Source of the DNA: Rhodococcoides kyotonense
GTDB lineage: Bacteria; Actinomycetota; Actinomycetes; Mycobacteriales; Mycobacteriaceae
Direction of reading: 5' to 3'
Assembly: GCF_900188125.1 (NCBI RefSeq)
Contig: NZ_FZOW01000004.1
Location: 62,001-126,000 of the forward strand
Length of the DNA: 64,000 nt
Under the pieces are notes generated by a model. The model ran no database searches. It was not told the DNA's origin and was given only the letters and a program-made list of their open reading frames with translations. Position 1 is the first letter of the stretch, and every line of letters begins with the position of its first letter. The position numbers and the translations under genes were made by a program. This document shows positions 47,926 to 57,262 of this stretch, in pieces.

Positions 47926-48755
47926 CGACAACCCTGACACGAACCCACCAGCGCAGGACAAGACACTGGACCGTCGGCGACATTCTCGCGATCGTGGCCC
48001 TCCTCGTCGTCGCCGCGTTCATCGTCGCGCCGTCGCTCATCGCGCCGTTCGATCCGCTGCAAGAATTTCCCGACGCCCCGCTGCACGGGCCGACTACGAC
48101 GCATTGGCTCGGCACCGATTACCTCGGCCGAGATCAGTTGAGCCGCTTGGTCCACGGGACCGCCGTCACGATGCTGGGTTCGGTGATCGCCGTCGTCATC
48201 GGCCTCGTCGTCGGCACTGCCCTCGGCTTGGTGTCTGCGTACTTCGGCAAGGTCGTCGACACTCTGGCCAGCAGGATAGCCGACGTCTTGTTGTCGATTC
48301 CGACGTTGTTGCTGTCGATCACGATCATCGTGGCGCTCGGCTTCGGCACGGTCAATGCCGCTATCGCCGTCGGTGTTTCGACCATCGTCGTGTTCTTCCG
48401 TCTGATGCGCTCGGAGGTGTTGACGGTCAAGAACCTTCCGTTCGTCGAAGCCAGCGAGCATCTCGGCGCAGGCAACATTCGAATCCTGGTGCGCCACATC
48501 CTCCCTAACGCGTACTCATCCGTTCTCGCTTTGGCTGCACTGCAATTCGGTACTGCGATCTTGTCGATCGCGGCACTGAGCTTCCTCGGATACGGCGCCA
48601 ATCCGCCCACACCGGAATGGGGTCTGATGATCTCCGAAGCGCGCAACTACATTCATACGGCGCCGTGGCTGATCATCGTTCCCGGTGTGGCCATAGTGGT
48701 CACCGTGTCGAGCATCAGTCGCGTCAGCCACCTGATCAGAAAGAGAGTCGGCTAG
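47922..48755 (+). CDS. Oligopeptide-type ABC importer permease (DppC/OppC)
   Basis: A 277-residue permease: APFDPLQEFPDAPLHGPTTT, HWLGTDYLGRDQLSRLVHGT and the EAA loop ASEHLGAGNIRILVRHILPN are diagnostic of the OppC family; FLGYGANPPTPEWGLMISEA follows. Partner of the upstream permease (ATGA overlap at 47922). The ATPase gene starts immediately after its TAG. Confidence 0.92.
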   Translation: MTTTLTRTHQRRTRHWTVGDILAIVALLVVAAFIVAPSLIAPFDPLQEFPDAPLHGPTTTHWLGTDYLGRDQLSRLVHGTAVTMLGSVIAVVIGLVVGTALGLVSAYFGKVVDTLASRIADVLLSIPTLLLSITIIVALGFGTVNAAIAVGVSTIVVFFRLMRSEVLTVKNLPFVEASEHLGAGNIRILVRHILPNAYSSVLALAALQFGTAILSIAALSFLGYGANPPTPEWGLMISEARNYIHTAPWLIIVPGVAIVVTVSSISRVSHLIRKRVG

Positions 48756-50381
48756 ATGACCGTTCTGGATCGAGACCGCACCGACCTTGCGACCGTCGTC
48801 GCAGCAGCGGGGTTGACCATCGCCTACGGGGACGCCGATCCGGTCGTCCGAGATGTCGATTTCGAACTACGCCGCGGTGAGACACTGGCCCTCGTGGGGC
48901 AATCCGGCTCGGGAAAGACGACGATTGCTCGCGCGGCCATCGGGATGTTGCCGGGCTCGGGCAGGATCACCGAAGGTCTCGTGACAGTGCACGGTACCGA
49001 CGTCACCGGATATACCCAGTCCCAGTGGCGCGGATTGCGCGGGTCCACCATCGGTTTCGTGCCGCAGGACCCGCTCGGCTCGCTCGACCCGCTCAAGAAG
49101 ATCGGCCATCAGATCGCCGAAACCCTTCTGCTGCATGACATCGTCGATCGAAAGTCGGTGAAGCAGGAGGCGGTGTCGCTGCTCGAGCGCGTCGGGGTTC
49201 GAAATGCCCGAGAGCGCATCGGCGCCTACCCTCACCAACTGTCGGGTGGACAGCTGCAGCGTGTGCTCATCGCCATCGCCATCGCAGCCCGTCCGTCGAT
49301 TCTCGTCGCGGACGAGCCGACATCGGCACTCGACGTCACAGTCCAGGCTCGCATTCTCGACCTGCTGAGCGACTTACGCACCGACCTCGGGCTCGGCGTC
49401 CTGCTGATCACCCACGACCTCGCACTCGCGCGTGATCATGCGCACGACGTGCTCGTACTCAATCACGGCGTAGTGCGCGAAACCGGGCGCGCTACAGAGG
49501 TTCTCGGATCACCGCAGGACGATTACACCCGAAAACTCATCGCCGACGCACCGGCACTCTCGCTGGAGAAGTACGCCTCCCGTCTCGCCCCCGCCACGCA
49601 CGAGACGGCGCTCGGTGTCGTCGACCTCGTGAAGACCTTCCGGTCGACCGACGGTGGGCCGCCCACGACAGCACTCGACCGGGTCTCGTTCTCCGTCGCC
49701 CGCGGTACGACGCATGCCGTCGTCGGCGAGTCCGGAAGTGGGAAGACGACGGCCGCGAGGATCGTCAGCGGCCTGGAGCAACGGGATTCGGGGAGTGTGG
49801 AGATCTTCGGCGAGCCGCTCGACACGTCCAGGAAGGCCCGTCGGGCGAATGCGAGACGCCTTCAACTGGTCCAGCAGAACGCACTGGCCGCAATGGATCC
49901 GCGCTACAGCGTCGAGAACATCGTCGCCGAACCGCTCGCCATCTCCCGACTCGGACGTCGGGCGGAGCGTAGGAAGAAAGTGCTCGACGTCCTGGACAAG
50001 GTGGCGTTGCCGTCGGACATTCTCGATCGGCGACCGTTCGATCTGTCCGGCGGCCAGCGCCAACGCGTCGTACTGGCTCGGTCTTTGGTTCTTGCTCCGG
50101 ACATTCTCGTTCTCGACGAGCCGACGTCGGCGCTCGACGTGAGTGTTCAGGCGCGGATCGTGGATCTTCTCGTCGACCTGCAGTCCGAGTTCGGGTTGAC
50201 GTACGTGTTCATCTCCCACGACCTGTCGCTCGTCCGTCAGATCGCGGACACCGTGACGGTGCTCGAGCACGGCCGACTCGTCGAATCCGGCAGCGCACGA
50301 ACAGTATTCGATTCACCACGGGACGAGTACACGATCCGGCTGATCGACTCCGTCCCCGGCCGAAACCCCCTGACAGCCTGA
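48756..50381 (+). CDS. Fused double ABC ATPase (DppD-DppF type)
   Basis: A 541-residue protein with two complete ATPase cassettes. Cassette 1: VGQSGSGKTT, PHQLSGGQLQRVLIAIAIA, ILVADEPTSALDVT. Cassette 2 (from about 290): VGESGSGKTTAARI, DLSGGQRQRVVLARSL, ILVLDEPTSALDVS. One gene therefore replaces separate dppD and dppF, a known arrangement (GsiA-like). TAG-ATG adjacency with the permease gene implies translational coupling. Confidence 0.93.
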   Translation: MTVLDRDRTDLATVVAAAGLTIAYGDADPVVRDVDFELRRGETLALVGQSGSGKTTIARAAIGMLPGSGRITEGLVTVHGTDVTGYTQSQWRGLRGSTIGFVPQDPLGSLDPLKKIGHQIAETLLLHDIVDRKSVKQEAVSLLERVGVRNARERIGAYPHQLSGGQLQRVLIAIAIAARPSILVADEPTSALDVTVQARILDLLSDLRTDLGLGVLLITHDLALARDHAHDVLVLNHGVVRETGRATEVLGSPQDDYTRKLIADAPALSLEKYASRLAPATHETALGVVDLVKTFRSTDGGPPTTALDRVSFSVARGTTHAVVGESGSGKTTAARIVSGLEQRDSGSVEIFGEPLDTSRKARRANARRLQLVQQNALAAMDPRYSVENIVAEPLAISRLGRRAERRKKVLDVLDKVALPSDILDRRPFDLSGGQRQRVVLARSLVLAPDILVLDEPTSALDVSVQARIVDLLVDLQSEFGLTYVFISHDLSLVRQIADTVTVLEHGRLVESGSARTVFDSPRDEYTIRLIDSVPGRNPLTA

Positions 50382-50406
50382 ATCGTCTCGAAGCCCGAAG
50401 GAACCC

Positions 50407-52035
50407 ATGCATTTCCGCTCTCGTCGTTCGTCCGTTCTGCGCGCCGTCAGCCTTGCGGCCGCCACACTCATCGCAGTCAGCGCCTGCTCGGGTGCGTCGG
50501 CGGATCCGGTGGTCTCGTCGAACGAGCGTGGTGGCGACTTCGTCTACCTCGACGCCGAAGTGACCGCCTCGATGCAGGTACAGGTCAGCTATTGGCAGAA
50601 CAGCGCCGTCAAGGACCAGATGCTCGATCGTCTGGTCTATCAGGATCCGAAGACGTTCCAGTTCGTTCCGTGGATCGCGGACTCGTGGACGATCGACCCC
50701 ACCGGCACCGTCTACACCTTCGTCGTCCGCGACGGTGTCAGCTACAGCAACGGACAACAGCTCGACGCCCAATCCGTGGCCCGGAACCTGCTGTGGTTCG
50801 CGAACGGCGATGCGGACAAGGGCATTCCGCGCAACAGCATCTTTCCGAACGTTCTGTCTGCCGATGCCGACAACGACGCGCGCACAGTGACGGTGACGCT
50901 CGACAAGCCCGACGCGCCGTTCCTCGCGACTCTGTCGATGAACACATCGGGCCTCGTCGCCGACGCCACCATCGACGCCACGAACGAGGAGCAGTCCGTC
51001 GTCACGAATCTGATCGGCAGCGGACCGTTCGTCGCGGAATCCGAGATCCCGGCCAAGGAGATTCGCCTCGTCAAACGGCGTGGGTACGACTGGGCGCCGC
51101 CGACGGCCGATCATCAGGGCGAGGCCTACCTCGACTCGCTGACCATCGTGCCGGTGCGCGAGGACAGTGTGCGCGTCGGCTCGCTGCTGTCCGGACAGGC
51201 TCACGCACTGCGGTACACGCAGCCACCGGATGAAAAACTGTTGCAGGACAACGGCTTTACCGTCCTCGGGCTGCGCAACCCGGGCCTGGCGAACGTTCTC
51301 GACGTGAGGCAGACAGCAGATTTCGTCGATGACGTTCGCGTCCGTAAGGCCCTGATGTACGGCATCGACCGTCAGGAGATAGTCGACACGCTCTACACCG
51401 ACAACTGGAAGGTCGCCACCAACGTCACCACCGAAGGCGTTCAGGGGTGGACCGACAGGTCCGACGAAGTGCGCTTCGATCCCGACGAGTCGAATCGTCT
51501 GCTCGACGATGCAGGCTTCACCCAGCGCGATGGCGATGGCATCCGTGTCCGGGACGGGAAGCCGCTCGACCTGAGTATCTACGTCGACGTCTACGACCAC
51601 ACGTCGAAGCCGTTGTACGAGTTCGTCCAACGGCAGTTGCGCCGTATCGGTGTCTCGCTGACGATCAAGCAGACGGACTTCGCCAACTATCCCAAGGCCA
51701 CGACCGATCCGAAGCTGAGCCTGCGCCGAAATGGCTGGCCTGCACCGGATCCCGTCCGACTGTCGGTCAACTACGACAGCGACCGAGGTGACCTGTTCCA
51801 GCTCGAGGGAAACGACCCCGTCCTCGACGACCTGTTGCGTGCCCACATCACCGAGACCGATCCGGCCGAGCGCGAATCCATTCTGCGGGAGGCACAGAAC
51901 AGAATCATCGACAACGCCTACACGATTCCGTTGCTCGCCGACACCCAGATCTTCGGTGTGGCACCGGACGTCCGCGGCTTCCGCAACGCAGCGAACTCAC
52001 CGCCGTTCTTCTACGACACGTGGATCGAAGAATAA
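50407..52035 (+). CDS. ABC importer substrate-binding lipoprotein (SBP_bac_5)
   Basis: A 542-residue extracellular binding protein. Signal peptide with lipobox SAC (residues 1-27), then the family-5 fold: LDRLVYQDPKTFQFVPWIAD, SWTIDPTGTVYTFVVRDGV, VRKALMYGIDRQEIVDTLY and the closing NSPPFFYDTWIEE. It captures the ligand of the importer; family 5 covers peptides, nickel, opines and glutathione. In this setting (flavin monooxygenases adjacent) an organosulfur or similar small compound is possible but inferred. Confidence 0.92.
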   Translation: MHFRSRRSSVLRAVSLAAATLIAVSACSGASADPVVSSNERGGDFVYLDAEVTASMQVQVSYWQNSAVKDQMLDRLVYQDPKTFQFVPWIADSWTIDPTGTVYTFVVRDGVSYSNGQQLDAQSVARNLLWFANGDADKGIPRNSIFPNVLSADADNDARTVTVTLDKPDAPFLATLSMNTSGLVADATIDATNEEQSVVTNLIGSGPFVAESEIPAKEIRLVKRRGYDWAPPTADHQGEAYLDSLTIVPVREDSVRVGSLLSGQAHALRYTQPPDEKLLQDNGFTVLGLRNPGLANVLDVRQTADFVDDVRVRKALMYGIDRQEIVDTLYTDNWKVATNVTTEGVQGWTDRSDEVRFDPDESNRLLDDAGFTQRDGDGIRVRDGKPLDLSIYVDVYDHTSKPLYEFVQRQLRRIGVSLTIKQTDFANYPKATTDPKLSLRRNGWPAPDPVRLSVNYDSDRGDLFQLEGNDPVLDDLLRAHITETDPAERESILREAQNRIIDNAYTIPLLADTQIFGVAPDVRGFRNAANSPPFFYDTWIEE

Positions 52036-52057
52036 CCACCAACGAAGGGAATCATTC

Positions 52058-53266
52058 ATGACCTCCACCCTTACATCCGTCCCCGCTCCGAGTTCGGCCG
52101 AACTGAGCTCCTTGGTCCAGCAGATCGCAGCCGACGCCCGCAGACGCCGCGCCGACGGAGGACACGAACCACCCACCGCAGCAATCGCTCTGGTCAAGGA
52201 ACACCGCCTGGGCGCAGCCCGGGTTCCGGTCGAACTCGGCGGTGGCGGCTACACGCTGGCGCAGCTGTTCGAGCTCGTGGTCGATCTCGCCGAGGCGGAT
52301 CCCGATGTGCCGCACATTCTTCGCGTGCACTTCAGTTTCGTCGAGGACATCCTGCGCGTCCCGTCGTCGGAGGCCAAGCTGAAATGGCTGCCGCACGTCG
52401 TCGAAGGAAAGCTGTTCGGCGGAGCGAACTCCGAACTCAGTTCCCACAACGTCGGCGGCGGAACATTCGACTCCACCCTGACCCCCACCGCGACCGGATA
52501 CGTCGTCGACGGCACCAAGTTCTACAGCACCGGATCGATCTACTCGGATTACATCCGGGTGTCGGGAAATCTGCCCGACGGCGAGGTGCTGTCGGCGATC
52601 GTGCCGACCCACAGCGACGGCGTCGAGCATCGGGACGACTGGGACGGTATCGGCCAGCGCCACACCGGCAGTGGAACGACCGTGTTCACCCGGGTCGAGG
52701 TCGACGCCGGTGACACACTCCCGTTCCGCAACGAACCGATCGAACGACGGCCAAGGAACTCTTTCGTCCAGCTGATTCTGCACGCGATCGCCGCAGGCAT
52801 TCTCCGGTCGGTCACCTCCGACGCGGCCGACCTGTTGCGCAGCCGCAAGCGGACGTTCACGTTCGCAGCGGCCGAGTCCCCTCGTGAGGATCCTCAACTC
52901 CTCGAGATCGTCGGACGCCTCACTTCCGCCACGTTCGTTGCCGAGGCCGCCGTTGCGGCGGCCGCTGCGACTCAGGACATCGCTGCCGATGCAGCACGCA
53001 CGACGGGCGTCGACCGGGAGCTGGAAGCCCGTGCATCGATCGCCGCCGCCAAGACCAAGGTCGCCATCGAAGATCTGGCACTCACTGCGGCAGGCAGACT
53101 GTTCGAGGTCGGTGGTGCATCGGCGACGCGGCAAGGGCGGTCACTCGACATCCACTGGCGCAACCTGCGAACGCTGTTCTCGCACAACCCGACGTCGTAC
53201 AAGGCACGGGTGCTCGGCGACATCGTCGTCAACGACGCCGAGCTGCCCGAGGCCGGCTTCTTCTGA
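52058..53266 (+). CDS. DszC/SfnB-like flavin-dependent monooxygenase (acyl-CoA dehydrogenase fold)
   Basis: A 402-residue protein of the acyl-CoA dehydrogenase fold: LGAARVPVELGGGGYTLAQL, the active-site region GGANSELSSHNVGGG, a substrate/FMN segment GYVVDGTKFYSTGSIYSDYI and C-terminal GGASATRQGRSLDIHWRNLR then TLFSHNPTSYKARVLGD, which resembles DszC and SfnB rather than true acyl-CoA dehydrogenases. DszC uses FMNH2 and oxygen to oxidise sulfides; SfnB acts in dimethylsulfone use. GAAGGGA before the ATG at 52058. Its stop directly abuts that of the convergent LLM gene. Confidence 0.85.
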   Translation: MTSTLTSVPAPSSAELSSLVQQIAADARRRRADGGHEPPTAAIALVKEHRLGAARVPVELGGGGYTLAQLFELVVDLAEADPDVPHILRVHFSFVEDILRVPSSEAKLKWLPHVVEGKLFGGANSELSSHNVGGGTFDSTLTPTATGYVVDGTKFYSTGSIYSDYIRVSGNLPDGEVLSAIVPTHSDGVEHRDDWDGIGQRHTGSGTTVFTRVEVDAGDTLPFRNEPIERRPRNSFVQLILHAIAAGILRSVTSDAADLLRSRKRTFTFAAAESPREDPQLLEIVGRLTSATFVAEAAVAAAAATQDIAADAARTTGVDRELEARASIAAAKTKVAIEDLALTAAGRLFEVGGASATRQGRSLDIHWRNLRTLFSHNPTSYKARVLGDIVVNDAELPEAGFF

Positions 53267-54541
53267 TCATCCAGCGCGGTCGAGGCTGTTCACCGACGAG
53301 AACCTCTCTCGCAGAGTAGTTTCCGCGTACTCGCGTCGGAACAGCCCTCGATCGCGCAGGATCGGTACGACGTGGTCGACGAAATCCTCCAGGCCCGACG
53401 GAAAGACGTCGGGCATGAGGTTGAAGCCGTCGGCCGCACCGGCCCGGAACCACTCCTCGATGGTGTCGGCGATGTCCTCCGGGGATCCGACCGCGATCCG
53501 GTGACCGCCTCCGCTGAACTGCCGCACCGCTTCTCGGACGGTCGCTCGGCTATCTCGAATGGACCGCACGATCGACTCCCGAAATCCCATGGATGCGGTG
53601 AACGCGTCGGGCGAGATGTCGGCGAGCGCTTCGTCCGGAACACGGTCGTCGAGGTCGAGTCCCCGTAGGTCGTACGCCAGCACGGTGGACAGCCTGTCGA
53701 GCGAATAGAATTCGGGCAGAAAGCTTTCCAGATACTCGAAGCGTCGATGAGCTTCTTCCCTCGTCTTCGCAAGGACCGTGATCAATCCCGGGAGAATCGC
53801 GACGTCGTCCGGTGAGCGACCGAGCCGACCGGCATCGTCCTTCACCTGCCGGTAATGGTGCCGACCTGCGTCGAGGGTCAGTTCCGCGCTGAACACCGCG
53901 TTCGCCGACCGCGCAGCAAGTTCCCGGCCCTGGGGCGACCCTCCAGCTTGGACGATCAGCGGGTGGCCTTGCGGAGACGCTCCGAGCGGAAGCAGTCCGT
54001 CGACGTCGAAGAACTCACCGTGGTGCGATACCGGTTCACGTGATGCAGCGCTACGCCACAGAGCGAGAACCACATCGACGAACTCCGATGCGCGACGGTA
54101 CCGAACGCTGCGCTCCGGGTAGTCCGCGAGCCCGAAGTTGTGCCCCGCCTGCGGCGAATACGTGGTGACGACGTTCCACGCCGCGCGTCCCTCGCTCAGG
54201 TGATCCAGTGTCAGAAGCCGGTGTGCCAACTCGACCGGGTCGTTGAAGGTCGTCGACAATGTTCCGATGACGCCGAGGTGTGTCGTTTCGGCAGCCACCG
54301 CCGACAGGATCGCCGACGGCTCCAGCGCCCGTGACGGTTTGAGGCGTGGGTCGTCCCGGAGCGCGGGGCCGTCGGCCAGGAACAGCGCATCGAGTGTGCC
54401 GTGCTCGGCGAGGCGCGCCATGTCGGCGAAATACCCGGGATCGACGAACGCCGTCGGCGGCAGGCCTGAATTCTGCCATGCCGCAACGTGAATGCCGATG
54501 TCGAGAACGTTGATGTTGAGTATGACGTGCTCCGACGACAT
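53267..54541 (-). CDS. NtaA/SnaA/DszA-type LLM monooxygenase, module 1 long
   Basis: A 424-residue bacterial-luciferase-like monooxygenase: NINVLDIGIHVAAWQNSGLP, LTLDHLSEGRAAWNVVTTYS, GHNFGLADYPERSVRYRRAS and GHPLIVQAGGSPQGRELAAR are the NtaA/SnaA/DszA pattern (FMNH2-dependent two-component enzymes oxidising sulfones, nitrilotriacetate or similar). It ends with TTLRERFSS, a C-terminal motif shared by all four LLM proteins of the island. The gene follows the short LLM gene after 18 bases. Confidence 0.9.
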   Translation of the reverse strand: MSSEHVILNINVLDIGIHVAAWQNSGLPPTAFVDPGYFADMARLAEHGTLDALFLADGPALRDDPRLKPSRALEPSAILSAVAAETTHLGVIGTLSTTFNDPVELAHRLLTLDHLSEGRAAWNVVTTYSPQAGHNFGLADYPERSVRYRRASEFVDVVLALWRSAASREPVSHHGEFFDVDGLLPLGASPQGHPLIVQAGGSPQGRELAARSANAVFSAELTLDAGRHHYRQVKDDAGRLGRSPDDVAILPGLITVLAKTREEAHRRFEYLESFLPEFYSLDRLSTVLAYDLRGLDLDDRVPDEALADISPDAFTASMGFRESIVRSIRDSRATVREAVRQFSGGGHRIAVGSPEDIADTIEEWFRAGAADGFNLMPDVFPSGLEDFVDHVVPILRDRGLFRREYAETTLRERFSSVNSLDRAG

Positions 54542-54559
54542 GGGCTTCTCCTCGTTGGT

Positions 54560-55384
54560 TCAGGTGAATGCTGGCCTGCGGCTGAATAGGTCGGGTTCGG
54601 CGGGGACGCAGACGCCGAGGTAGTCTCGCAAGGTCGTCACGCCGTCACGCGGCTTGACGGACCCGCGCGCAACCAGGTCCGCGAGCACACGGGTCCACCT
54701 CGCGACGTCGTCGATCTCGACGACCATGCCGGTCGCACCGGATGCGAGGGCGTCGTCGATTCCGTCGACGGTCACCGTGGCGAATCCGGTAGGCCCGACG
54801 GTGACGTCGGCGCCGTGCGATCCGAATACGACCGGCTCGCCCTGTGGTGTCGTCGGAACCGTGAGAGGCCCTGCTGTCGTGAAGATTCCGTCGTGATCGG
54901 CGTGCCTGATGTCCTCGGCGCGGGTGAACACGTTGGAGGCGACATCTCCGACGACGGCCTCGGCAGGCCACGTTCGCCACAGCGCTCGCACCGCGGTCAC
55001 GGCGTCCTCGGTTCGCGCCTGGGCCGACGCGTCGACCCATGAACTACGTTGTCCGAGGCCGAGTTCCGTGTCGGAAGAGTAGCCCAGTACCCACCACCCG
55101 ACCCGGCCTCGGGACAGATGATCGAGAGATGCTGTGCGGCGGGCGATGTTGTACGGATGATCGCGTTGCACGGCAGCGTCGACGACGAGGCCGAGCCCCG
55201 ACGTCCGCCGGGCGACGAATCCGGCGACGGCGCTGGGTTCCAGCCCCGCGACTTCGGTGCCGAGCACCACGAAACCGGTTGCGGATCTGTCGAGTACACC
55301 GACGGTGTGAGTCAGCCCTCGAATCGTCAGCGACGAACCACTGCTGAGGCGAACACCGACGGGAACGGGATTTCGATTCGACAC
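54560..55384 (-). CDS. Short luciferase-fold paralogue, module 1 short
   Basis: A 274-residue LLM-superfamily protein, about 150 residues shorter than its partner. It keeps the N-terminal half (ARRTASLDHLSRGRVGWWVL, PTTPQGEPVVFGSHGADV) and the C-terminal motif TTLRDYLGV but lacks the intervening catalytic-barrel segment. It may be a non-catalytic partner, comparable in principle to LuxF of luminous bacteria, or a separate small monooxygenase. GTG start with AGGA upstream. Co-transcribed with the long LLM gene; two hairpins lie upstream (55455-55522). Confidence 0.78.
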   Translation of the reverse strand: MSNRNPVPVGVRLSSGSSLTIRGLTHTVGVLDRSATGFVVLGTEVAGLEPSAVAGFVARRTSGLGLVVDAAVQRDHPYNIARRTASLDHLSRGRVGWWVLGYSSDTELGLGQRSSWVDASAQARTEDAVTAVRALWRTWPAEAVVGDVASNVFTRAEDIRHADHDGIFTTAGPLTVPTTPQGEPVVFGSHGADVTVGPTGFATVTVDGIDDALASGATGMVVEIDDVARWTRVLADLVARGSVKPRDGVTTLRDYLGVCVPAEPDLFSRRPAFT

Positions 55385-55454
55385 TGTGCGTCCTATCCGT
55401 AGGTTGCACGTCCGACCCTACGGAGCAGGCCAGGAATGAAACACCCTTTCGATC

Positions 55455-55476
55455 AGCACGATTCGAGAATCGTGCT
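55455..55476. repeat. Perfect hairpin 1 upstream of short LLM gene
   Basis: AGCACGATTC, loop GA, and exact complement: 10-bp perfect stem. Between the exporter operon end (55550) and the short LLM start (55384), both minus strand. Candidate terminator or operator. Confidence 0.7.
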
Positions 55477-55480
55477 CCAT

Positions 55481-55522
55481 TATCTTGCGAAATTTCCCGA
55501 AACCCGTAAATTTCGCAAGATA
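55481..55522. repeat. Perfect hairpin 2, AT-rich arms
   Basis: TATCTTGCGAAATTT at 55481-55495 and exact complement at 55508-55522 around a 12-base loop: 15 bp perfect. It begins 28 bases beyond the stop of the exporter gene at 55550 on the minus strand. Unusually AT-rich for this genome. Confidence 0.75.
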
Positions 55523-55549
55523 AAGGAGCGTCAGATACCCCCGACGCGA

Positions 55550-57262
55550 CTACAACGTGTTCATCGCCGTCCACGCCCGGAACATCGACGCGTACCGGCC
55601 TCCCGACGCCGCCAGTTCCTCGTGGGTTCCCTGCTCGGCGAGCTTGCCGTCCTCGAACAGAAGAATCCGATCCGCGTTCTCGGCGGTGATCATGCGGTGC
55701 GCGATGGTCACCGTCGTCCGGCCTTTCGTCAACCGCAGGAGCGCTCGTTGCACGCGCACGTCGGTGGCCGGATCGACACCGCTGGTGGCCTCGTCGAGCA
55801 CCAGCAGATCCGGGTCGACGAGCGCAGTGCGCGCCAGCGCAACGAGCTGACGCTCCCCCGCCGACAACGCTTCTCCATGTGCACCGACGCGAGTGTCGAG
55901 ACCGGCGGGCAGGCCGCGCACCCAGTCGTCGAGTCCGAGGTCCCGCACTGTGTCCATCACCTCGGAGTGCGTCGCCTCCGGCCGCGCGACCGCGATGTTC
56001 TCGGCGACGGTCCGATCGAACAGGAATGCGTCCTGCGGCACGATCGCCACCCGACGAGCGAGCGACGCCGGTGCGACGCGCGAGAGATTCACCGACGCGA
56101 GCGACACCACGCCTTCGGTCGGCGTCAGTTGTCGTGTCAGCAGTTTCGCGAACGTCGACTTCCCGGACCCGGTGTGGCCGACGACAGCGACGTGTTCGTG
56201 CGCGTCGATGTGCAATTCGGGGATCTCCAGAGCAGTCGACGACGCGTCGTACCCGAATCTGATGCCGGACAGGTGGAGTGCGATGCCGCCGTCCGGCAAG
56301 GCGACTCCGTCGTCGTCGGACACGGTTTCGACGGGTTCGGCCAACAGCTCCTGCACGCGTCGCCACCCGGCAACCGCACTCTGCGCCTCGCCGAGCATGG
56401 AGACGGTGAACTGCATCGGCCGGACGAAGAACGTGATCAGGAACAGGAACGCGACCAATTGACCTGCGGTGAGGTCGATCCAGCCGAGGTATCCTGCGCC
56501 GGCAGCAGCACCCGCGACGACGACGGCACTGGTGATCACACCGCTGGCTGCCTCACCCAGGGACGCATTGAAATTCAGCGGGAGTTGCGTGTTCATCTGC
56601 GCGCGACGCGTGCGCTCCACGAGATCGCCGACGCGCGTCTCGTACTTCTGTCCTGCCCCGAACGCGCGGATCATCTCGGCGCCGTTCACGAGATCGGACA
56701 TGCCGTCGTACAGGGCACCGACTTCGACGCGAACGACGGCGAATCGTCGTGCCACGACGCGCTGGATCAACCGCATGAGCACGACGGTCACGCCGGTGAC
56801 TCCGATGACGAGCAATGCCAGCGGCCAGCTGAAGACGAACATGACGGTCGCGGCAACGATCATCTGGGACACGTTGATCACCAACGTGATTCCACCGGCG
56901 CGGGTGAACTGCGAGATGGTGTCGATGTCGCCGGTCAGCCGAGCCACCAGCGTGCCGGTGCCGATGGTGGCCACCGACGCGGGCGACAGCCGGAACATGT
57001 GCTCGAACGCACGCTCACGCAACGCCGCAAGCGCCGTCTCGACGAACGACACGAGCCGACGGTTCAGCAGACACGACGACGTCCCTGCGATCGCGACCGC
57101 AACGGCACCGACCAGCACGGAATGGATCAACACCGTCGTTCGGTCCTGTGCCGACTCGTCGAGCAATGCGTGATCGAGGGCGTACTGGACGGTCAGCGGG
57201 ACCACGATGCGACCACTTGCGGCGACCACCGCCAGAGCGGCCGTCAGCCACCACCGGGTCAC
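55550..57262 (-). CDS. ABC exporter half-transporter (canonical site)
   Basis: A 570-residue TMD-NBD fusion: six helices, then VVGHTGSGKSTFAKLLTRQL (Walker A), ALSAGERQLVALARTA (signature) and LLVLDEATSGVDPATD (Walker B with catalytic Glu). It overlaps the upstream half-transporter gene (GTGA at 57259), and together they form a heterodimeric exporter. The presence of an exporter in the same operon as monooxygenases suggests removal of a product or toxic by-product, an inference. Confidence 0.92.
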   Translation of the reverse strand: MTRWWLTAALAVVAASGRIVVPLTVQYALDHALLDESAQDRTTVLIHSVLVGAVAVAIAGTSSCLLNRRLVSFVETALAALRERAFEHMFRLSPASVATIGTGTLVARLTGDIDTISQFTRAGGITLVINVSQMIVAATVMFVFSWPLALLVIGVTGVTVVLMRLIQRVVARRFAVVRVEVGALYDGMSDLVNGAEMIRAFGAGQKYETRVGDLVERTRRAQMNTQLPLNFNASLGEAASGVITSAVVVAGAAAGAGYLGWIDLTAGQLVAFLFLITFFVRPMQFTVSMLGEAQSAVAGWRRVQELLAEPVETVSDDDGVALPDGGIALHLSGIRFGYDASSTALEIPELHIDAHEHVAVVGHTGSGKSTFAKLLTRQLTPTEGVVSLASVNLSRVAPASLARRVAIVPQDAFLFDRTVAENIAVARPEATHSEVMDTVRDLGLDDWVRGLPAGLDTRVGAHGEALSAGERQLVALARTALVDPDLLVLDEATSGVDPATDVRVQRALLRLTKGRTTVTIAHRMITAENADRILLFEDGKLAEQGTHEELAASGGRYASMFRAWTAMNTL

